From an uncultured Sphingomonadales bacterium (GTDB lineage: Bacteria; Pseudomonadota; Alphaproteobacteria; Sphingomonadales; Sphingomonadaceae), in the NCBI GenBank assembly GCA_937898525.1, contig CALCBC010000087.1, forward strand, positions 1 to 29,360: a DNA stretch of 29,360 nucleotides. Reading direction: 5' to 3'. Position numbers and translations under genes: made by a program. The number at the start of each line of letters is the position of its first letter. Within the stretch, counting starts at the first letter, position 1. The notes below the pieces were generated by a model. The model had not been told where the DNA came from, made no database searches, and worked only from the letters and a program-made list of their open reading frames with translations. Of this stretch, positions 24,922 to 29,360 are shown piece after piece.

Positions 24922-25041
24922 GCCCCTTCGGGGCCAAGTCTCCGTATCCTTCCCCCATCGAGGGGGAAGGGGCGCCAGGCCGAGTTGTGCAGATCCCTTC
25001 CCCCTCGATGGGGGGAAGGATGGCGAAGCTTGGATGGGGTG
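24899..25041. repeat. Palindromic repeat family 2, copy C
   Basis: This is the clearest copy. The terminal inverted repeats are caccccca-tccaa at 24899 and ttggatggggtg ending at 25041. It has a hairpin AGCCCC-TTC-GGGGCC near 24921-24934 and the 17-base core at 24930-24946. Two large inverted arms, ccttcccccatcgaggggg at 24948-24970 and its complement at 24996-25019, flank a variable centre. Its left end overlaps the 3' end of the DUF559 gene by 23 bases and supplies its stop codon. It ends 66 bases before the mla operon start. Confidence 0.85.
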
Positions 25042-25071
25042 AAGGCGTCCCGACCGCCCCCCAAGGAAACC

Positions 25072-25100
25072 TTGCCGCAACAGCGTTTTGCCCGCATAGC
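25072..25100 (+). promoter_or_regulatory. Candidate promoter for the mla operon, possibly giving a leaderless transcript
   Basis: TTGCCG (25072-25077) and CATAGC (25095-25100) are separated by 17 bases in the 66-base gap between repeat C and the first mla gene. Transcription would begin at about 25107-25108, almost at the ATG (25108). No ribosome-binding site is visible in front of that ATG, which agrees with a leaderless message. The -10 match is only moderate. Confidence 0.25.
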
Positions 25101-25107
25101 TCGGCCC

Positions 25108-26217
25108 ATGCGCGAATGGGCCGATTTCACGGTGCACGAGGCAGGGGGGCGCACCACGATCGTGCTGCAGGGCCCGCTGCTGGTGTCGTCTATCGGGCTG
25201 CTCGACCGGCGTCTGCGCGAGTTCGGCGAGCCGGTGCAGTTCGTCGACCTGTCGGGCACCGGGGAGATCGACACGATCGGCGCGTGGACCGTCTGGCGTT
25301 TCGCCGACGAGCACAACGCGCACATCACCGGCGCCAGCGAGCAGGCCGAGAAGCTGCTCGAGACGGTCGGCGCCAACGCCAGCACCGCGCCGATCGAGCC
25401 GCCGCGGCTGCCGCTTGTCACCCGCACGCTCGAGTTCACCGGGGCGTGGACGATCGAGTTCGGCCACGGTGTCGCGCGCATGGTCGGGTTCCTCGGCGCG
25501 ATCCTCGTCGGGCTTGCCACGGTGATCCGCCACCCGCGGCGGTTCCGCCTGAAGTCGCTGGTGCGGCAGATGGAGCTGGTCGGGGTGACCGCGCTGCCGA
25601 TCATCGGGCTGATGAGCTTCCTGATCGGCATCGTCATCGCCCAGCAGGGTGCGGCGCAGCTCCGGCAGTTCGGCGCGGAGATCTACACGATCAACCTGAC
25701 CGGGCGGTTGTCGCTGCGCGAGCTCGGGGTGCTGATGACCGCGATCATGGTCGCCGGTCGCTCGGGCTCGGCCTTCGCCGCGCAGATCGGCACGATGAAG
25801 CTGACCGAGGAAATCGACGCGATGCGCACGATCGGCGTTTCGCCGATGGAGGCGCTGATCATCCCGCGGATCCTCGCCGCGGTGCTGATGATGCCGCTGC
25901 TCGGGTTTTTCTCGGCGGTGATCGCGATGATCGGCGGGGCGTTCATCGCCGACCTCACGCTCGGCATCCCGTTCATCACGTTTCTCACCCGAATCCAGGA
26001 GGTCGTGCCGCTGTTCGACCTGTGGGTCGGGCTGATCAAGGCGCCGGTGTTCGGGCTGATCGTCGCGCTCGCCGGGTGCTACCAGGGGCTGCAGGTGCGC
26101 GGCAATTCCGAGGAAGTCGGAATGCGCACGACCAAGGCCGTGGTCCAGGCGATCTTCATGGTGATCGTGCTCGATGCCTTCTTCGCGGTGTTTTTCGACC
26201 AGATCGGGTGGGGATGA
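25108..26217 (+). CDS. mlaE: MlaE-family lipid ABC transporter permease with N-terminal STAS domain
   Basis: A 369-residue inner-membrane permease. The first 95 or so residues form a STAS domain like MlaB, with the motif VDLSGTGEIDTIGAW and its conserved Asp-Thr pair. The MlaE permease domain follows, with about five to six membrane segments: ELVGVTALPIIGLMSFLIG, the family motif QLRQFGAEIYTINLTGRLSL, AGRSGSAFAAQIGTMKLTEE and EIDAMRTIGVSP. In E. coli MlaB and MlaE are separate proteins of the phospholipid transport complex that keeps the outer membrane asymmetric; here they are fused. It overlaps the ATPase gene by four bases (ATGA). Confidence 0.93.
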   Translation: MREWADFTVHEAGGRTTIVLQGPLLVSSIGLLDRRLREFGEPVQFVDLSGTGEIDTIGAWTVWRFADEHNAHITGASEQAEKLLETVGANASTAPIEPPRLPLVTRTLEFTGAWTIEFGHGVARMVGFLGAILVGLATVIRHPRRFRLKSLVRQMELVGVTALPIIGLMSFLIGIVIAQQGAAQLRQFGAEIYTINLTGRLSLRELGVLMTAIMVAGRSGSAFAAQIGTMKLTEEIDAMRTIGVSPMEALIIPRILAAVLMMPLLGFFSAVIAMIGGAFIADLTLGIPFITFLTRIQEVVPLFDLWVGLIKAPVFGLIVALAGCYQGLQVRGNSEEVGMRTTKAVVQAIFMVIVLDAFFAVFFDQIGWG

Positions 26218-27128
26218 GCGGGAAGAACGGCCACGACGACGAGCAACTCGAGGAACTTCGCGAGGAAGTCCTCGACGAGGCGCGCGACGATGTGATCAGC
26301 CATTTCGACGGCGAGTACCCGATCGAGATCGAAGGGCTGAGGAACAGCTTCGGCTCGCAGGTCATCCACGAGGACCTCTCGCTAAAGGTCAAGCGCGGCG
26401 AGATTCTCGGGGTGGTCGGCGGCTCGGGCTCGGGCAAGTCGGTGCTGATGCGCTCGATCATCGGGCTGCAGGTCCCCGACGCGGGCGAGGTGCGCGTGTT
26501 CGGCCAGAACACCGTCGGCGCCGAGCCCGACGAGGAAGCCGCGGTGCGCAGCCGCTGGGGCGTGCTGTTCCAGGGCGGGGCGCTGTTCTCGACGCTGACC
26601 GTGGCCGAGAACATCGAGGTCCCGCTCAAGCAGTTCTACCCCGAACTTGATCCCGAGCTGCTGCACGAGATCGCCCGTTACAAGGTCAGGATGAGCGGGC
26701 TGCCCGAGGAGGCGGCGGCCAAGTACCCTTCAGAGCTTTCGGGCGGGATGCGCAAGCGCGCCGGGCTCGCGCGCGCCCTGGCGCTCGATCCGGAGCTGCT
26801 GTTCCTCGACGAGCCGACTGCGGGGCTCGACCCGATCGGCGCGGCGGCATTCGACGAGCTGACCGCGGAGCTGCAGGAAACGCTCGGGCTGACAGTATTC
26901 CTGATCACCCACGACCTCGACACGCTGCACGCGATCTGCGACCGCGTGGCGGTACTGGCCGACCGCAAGGTTATCGCGATCGGGACGATCCCCGAGCTGC
27001 TCGAGAGCGACCACCCGTGGATCCAGGAGTACTTCAACGGGCCGCGCGGGCGGGCAGCGCACGTCGGGTTTGCGGGCGGCAAGGCCAGCCGGAAATCCGT
27101 GGACAAGGCAACGGCGGGAAAGGCATAG
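26214..27128 (+). CDS. mlaF: MlaF-family ABC transporter ATPase
   Basis: A 304-residue cytoplasmic ATPase that powers the MlaE permease. An acidic N-terminal extension of about 35 residues (DDEQLEELREEVLDEARDD) precedes the ABC domain. Walker A is GGSGSGKS, the Q-loop lies in VLFQGGALF, the signature is LSGGMRKR, Walker B is LLFLDEPTAGLDP and the H-loop is ITHD. The C-terminal extension after IQEYFNGPRGRA is basic and rich in Lys/Ala. FQGGALFSTLTVAENI is the typical MlaF/Ttg2A sequence. It overlaps the preceding permease gene and is followed by the MCE protein gene after seven bases. Confidence 0.95.
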   Translation: MSGKNGHDDEQLEELREEVLDEARDDVISHFDGEYPIEIEGLRNSFGSQVIHEDLSLKVKRGEILGVVGGSGSGKSVLMRSIIGLQVPDAGEVRVFGQNTVGAEPDEEAAVRSRWGVLFQGGALFSTLTVAENIEVPLKQFYPELDPELLHEIARYKVRMSGLPEEAAAKYPSELSGGMRKRAGLARALALDPELLFLDEPTAGLDPIGAAAFDELTAELQETLGLTVFLITHDLDTLHAICDRVAVLADRKVIAIGTIPELLESDHPWIQEYFNGPRGRAAHVGFAGGKASRKSVDKATAGKA

Positions 27129-27135
27129 ACCTGGG

Positions 27136-28080
27136 ATGGAAACGCGGGCGAACCATGTCTGGGTCGGGGCCGTCACCCTGCTGCTGCTCGGGTTGCTTGC
27201 GGCGTTCTTCGTCTGGCTGGTCCAGCTCGGCGGCGACGACAAGGAATACGAGATCTTCTTCCCGCAATCGGTTGGCGGCCTGGCCACCGGCTCGGCGGTG
27301 ACCTATTCGGGCGTCCCGGTCGGCCAGGTTGTCCTGATCGAGCTGTGGAAGAAGGATCCGGCCTTCGTCAAGGTGCGGATCGAGGTCGACGAGGAAACGC
27401 CGATCCTGGTCGGTACGACCGCCTCGGTGTCCTCGAGCTTCACGGGGGTTTCGACGATCAGCCTGAAAGGCGGGACCAAGGGCGCGCCGCCGATCAGCTG
27501 CGAGACCACCGCGTGTCCCGAGGGGATTCCGGTCATCCCGCCCGAGCCCGGCGGCCTCGGCGAGATTCTCGCCAGCGCGCCGCTGCTGCTCGAGCGCGTG
27601 GCGACGCTGACCGACCGCCTGACGCGGCTGCTTTCGGACGAAAACCAGGCCTCGATCACCGGCATCCTCGCCAATACCAACCGGATGAGCCGGCAGCTGG
27701 CCGACATGGGCCCCGACCTCAGGGCGACGCTCAACGAACTCAAGGCGACGCTTGCGCAGTCGACCGAGACGCTGGCGGCATTCGAAAGCACGCTGCAGAC
27801 GACCGACGGCCTTCTCAATGATGAAGGCAAGAGCCTCGCGGCCGAGCTGCGCAACACGCTGCGCGCCTCGGCTTCCGCCGCGGCGGCGCTCGAGGCGACG
27901 ATGAACGACGCGCGGCCGGCGGCGCGCGAGATGACGCAGACCACGTTGCCGGCGGCCAACGCGGCAATGCAGGACCTGCGCCGGACCAGCGAGGCGCTGC
28001 GGCAGCTGACCGAGCGGCTCGAGAGCCAGGGCGCGGGCTCGCTGATCCGCGGCGGCAGGCTGCCCGACTACGAGCCATGA
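27136..28080 (+). CDS. mlaD: MlaD-family MCE-domain lipid-binding protein
   Basis: A 314-residue protein with one N-terminal membrane helix (about 9-30, VGAVTLLLLGLLAAFFVWLV) followed by a single MCE domain (about 38-115: YEIFFPQSVGGLATGSAVTYSGVPVGQV, then TPILVGTTASVSSSFTGVSTISL). A long, largely helical periplasmic region with Ala/Leu/Thr heptads runs to the end (NRMSRQLADMGPDLRATLNE...). MCE proteins form hexameric rings that shuttle lipids between membranes. The C-terminal helices are longer than in E. coli MlaD (183 residues) and could form a channel like PqiB/LetB needles. Two cysteines close together (ISCETTACPEG) may form a disulfide. It overlaps the next gene by four bases. Confidence 0.93.
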   Translation: METRANHVWVGAVTLLLLGLLAAFFVWLVQLGGDDKEYEIFFPQSVGGLATGSAVTYSGVPVGQVVLIELWKKDPAFVKVRIEVDEETPILVGTTASVSSSFTGVSTISLKGGTKGAPPISCETTACPEGIPVIPPEPGGLGEILASAPLLLERVATLTDRLTRLLSDENQASITGILANTNRMSRQLADMGPDLRATLNELKATLAQSTETLAAFESTLQTTDGLLNDEGKSLAAELRNTLRASASAAAALEATMNDARPAAREMTQTTLPAANAAMQDLRRTSEALRQLTERLESQGAGSLIRGGRLPDYEP

Positions 28081-28682
28081 GGAAGGCGATGACCAGACGA
28101 GCCCTGCTTCCCGCGATCCCGGCTTTGGCGCTCGCCCTCGCGCTGGCCGGCTGCGTCAGCCTTTCGGCCGAGCCGCCAGAGCGCCTGCTGACGCTGACCG
28201 CCGAGCGCACGGCACCGGCCGGCGCGACCGCCAGCGGCGAGCCATCGAGCGCGCTGGTGGTGGCCATGCCCGAGACCGACCAGCGGCTCAACGTCGTGCG
28301 GGTTCCGGTACAGACGAGCAACTCGACGCTCGCCTACGTCAAGGACGCGGTTTGGGTTGAGAAGCCGGCGCGGCTGTTCCAGCGGCTGCTGTCGGAAACG
28401 CTGCGCGCCGGGGGCGACCGACTCGTCGTGATCGAGGGAGAGCTCGGCTACAGCGCGGCGACGCGGCTTTCCGGGCGGCTGCTCGAGATGGGCTACGATG
28501 CGCCGAGCGGCAGCGTGGTCGTGCGCTACGACGCGGTGCTGCAGACGCCGGACGGACAGGTGCGCACGCGCCGGTTCGAGAACCGCGTCAGCGGGGTGGT
28601 GCCCGAAGCGGCGTTCGTCGGGCCGGCGCTCAACGAGGCGGCGAACGCCGTGGCGCAGGAAGTCGCCGAATGGGTCGGCTGA
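28077..28682 (+). CDS. ABC-type transport auxiliary lipoprotein (PqiC/LetC-like)
   Basis: A 201-residue lipoprotein. The signal peptide ends in a lipobox (LALAGC), so it is acylated and probably outer-membrane-anchored. The mature part has the ABC_trans_aux pattern: an early segment ending in LLTLTAERT, VVAMPETDQRLNVVRVPVQT, then the conserved VEKPARLFQRLLSETLRAGG, and a later beta-alpha region ending in a helix (LNEAANAVAQEVAEWVG). Homologues sit with MCE systems and probably form the outer-membrane receptor for the lipid path, replacing MlaA/MlaC, which are not in this operon. A short GC hairpin (28681-28701) directly follows the stop but lacks a T-run. Confidence 0.88.
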   Translation: MRKAMTRRALLPAIPALALALALAGCVSLSAEPPERLLTLTAERTAPAGATASGEPSSALVVAMPETDQRLNVVRVPVQTSNSTLAYVKDAVWVEKPARLFQRLLSETLRAGGDRLVVIEGELGYSAATRLSGRLLEMGYDAPSGSVVVRYDAVLQTPDGQVRTRRFENRVSGVVPEAAFVGPALNEAANAVAQEVAEWVG

Positions 28683-28756
28683 CCGGCCCTTGAGCCGGGT
28701 CAAAGCGTATCGGGGGCAGGCAGCCTAGCACCGCCGCAAGCCAGCGGAGTGTGCCG

Positions 28757-29338
28757 ATGTCCAGCCGCCGCATCCTCGTCCTAGATGCGCATCCCGACCC
28801 CGATCGCGCGCGGTTCGTCCACGCGCTCGCGCAGACCTATGTCGACGCTGCGGCAGCGGCCGGCCACGCGCTGGCGACAATCGACCTCGCCACGCTCGAC
28901 TTCCCGCTCGTGCGGAATCCTGACGACTGGCTGCACGGCCAGCCCCCTCCGGCGATTGTGCGGGCGCAGTCGGACATCGAGTGGGCCGACCATGTGGCGA
29001 TCTTCTTCCCGCTGTGGCTCGGAGACATGCCGGCACTGCTCAAGGGGTTCCTCGAGCAGGTGATGCGGCCGGGCTTCGCGCTCGAATACCGTGACGATGG
29101 GCTGCCGCGAAAGCTGCTCGCCGGGCGCTCGGCGCGGATCGTGGTGACGATGGGTATGCCGGCTCTGTTCTATCGGCTGGTCTACGGCGCCAACAGCGTG
29201 AAGAGTTTCGAGCGCAACATCCTGCGGCTGGTCGGGTTCAGCCCGGTCGAGCGGACGATCGTCGGTGGGGTCGAGCAGGAGAGCCACCGCGAGGCGGCGC
29301 TGGAGGCGATGCGGGAGCTGGGGGCGCGGGGGATATGA
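28757..29338 (+). CDS. NAD(P)H-dependent oxidoreductase, flavodoxin-like fold (KefF/NQO family)
   Basis: A 193-residue protein of the flavodoxin_2 family. The N-terminal RRILVLDAHPDPDRARF is the FMN/FAD phosphate-binding loop region, and IEWADHVAIFFPLWLGDMPALLKGFLEQV is the family hallmark that contacts flavin. It reduces quinones or similar electrophiles using NAD(P)H, or acts like KefF as a regulator of a potassium efflux system; no Kef gene is visible here. ATG 28757 has ggag eight bases upstream; GTG 28751 is possible. It is 74 bases downstream of the mla operon and may be a separate transcription unit. Confidence 0.88.
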   Translation: MSSRRILVLDAHPDPDRARFVHALAQTYVDAAAAAGHALATIDLATLDFPLVRNPDDWLHGQPPPAIVRAQSDIEWADHVAIFFPLWLGDMPALLKGFLEQVMRPGFALEYRDDGLPRKLLAGRSARIVVTMGMPALFYRLVYGANSVKSFERNILRLVGFSPVERTIVGGVEQESHREAALEAMRELGARGI

Positions 29339-29360
29339 CCCTCCGTCAGCCGTCTGGCGG

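Larger units (their letters stand above)
24335..25041. mobile_element. Hypothetical repeat-nuclease unit: copy B + DUF559 gene + copy C
   Basis: The DUF559 gene fits exactly between two same-orientation copies of repeat family 2: its start codon directly follows copy B and its stop codon lies inside copy C. The layout suggests a roughly 0.7-kb unit that could move or copy together with the repeats. No target-site duplication was identified and no transposase is present, so mobility is an inference only. Confidence 0.35.

Noticed and set aside
21164..25041. The repeated palindromes as a CRISPR array.
   Set aside because: The copies are widely and irregularly spaced, inside and between genes, with no regular spacers and no cas genes.

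Overview
The window is GC-rich, densely packed chromosomal DNA from an alphaproteobacterium. It is most likely a member of Sphingomonadales (Erythrobacteraceae/Sphingomonadaceae type). This rests on the character of ClpX, ClpP and trigger factor (with a long Lys/Ala-rich tail), the TIGR02186-type protein paired with a TauE/SafE permease, a DUF3297 protein, an NfrB-like glycosyltransferase with a small outer-membrane partner, and a STAS-MlaE/MlaF/MlaD/lipoprotein operon. The assignment comes from recognising protein families by eye; no database search was run.

Layout. 1-2268 (+): a heptamer tandem repeat, mtgA overlapping a CDF metal-efflux gene, then a GFA-type zinc protein. 2269-4738 (-): a 61-residue hypothetical protein, clpX and clpP. 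4924-8667 (+): a TonB-receptor-like outer-membrane protein broken by a one-base frameshift, then a lipoprotein amidase; these two separate clpP from tig. 8863-10543 (-): tig and tRNA-Leu(UAG). 10700-11313 (+): a small acidic protein and a DUF3297 protein whose 3' end overlaps the convergent nhaA (-). 12622-18678 (+): an NfrB-like glycosyltransferase with an NfrA-C-like partner, a TauE/SafE permease with a TIGR02186-type protein, and a HerA/DUF87 ATPase. 18726-20908 (-): a MATE exporter translationally coupled to queE. 21365-24247 (-): valS. 24463-24921 (+): a DUF559 nuclease-like gene. 25108-28682 (+): an Mla-type lipid transport operon. 28757-29338 (+): a flavodoxin-fold NAD(P)H oxidoreductase.

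The most unusual part is 21164-25041. Two families of palindromic repeats cluster here and I saw no clear copy elsewhere in the window. Family 1 (96 and 99 bp) is inserted twice inside the valS coding sequence; both insertions keep the frame and add about 33 residues each. Family 2 (about 130-170 bp, three copies in the same orientation) lies just downstream of valS, between valS and the DUF559 gene, and just after the DUF559 gene. The DUF559 start codon directly follows one copy, and its last codons and stop codon are read from the next copy. This suggests a repeat-nuclease unit, comparable in logic (not in homology) to REP repeats with RAYT transposases.

The remaining genes are mostly housekeeping and envelope functions: peptidoglycan synthesis (mtgA), proteostasis (tig, clpP, clpX), ion and metal homeostasis (nhaA, CDF), tRNA modification and charging (queE, tRNA-Leu, valS), and outer-membrane lipid asymmetry (mla genes).
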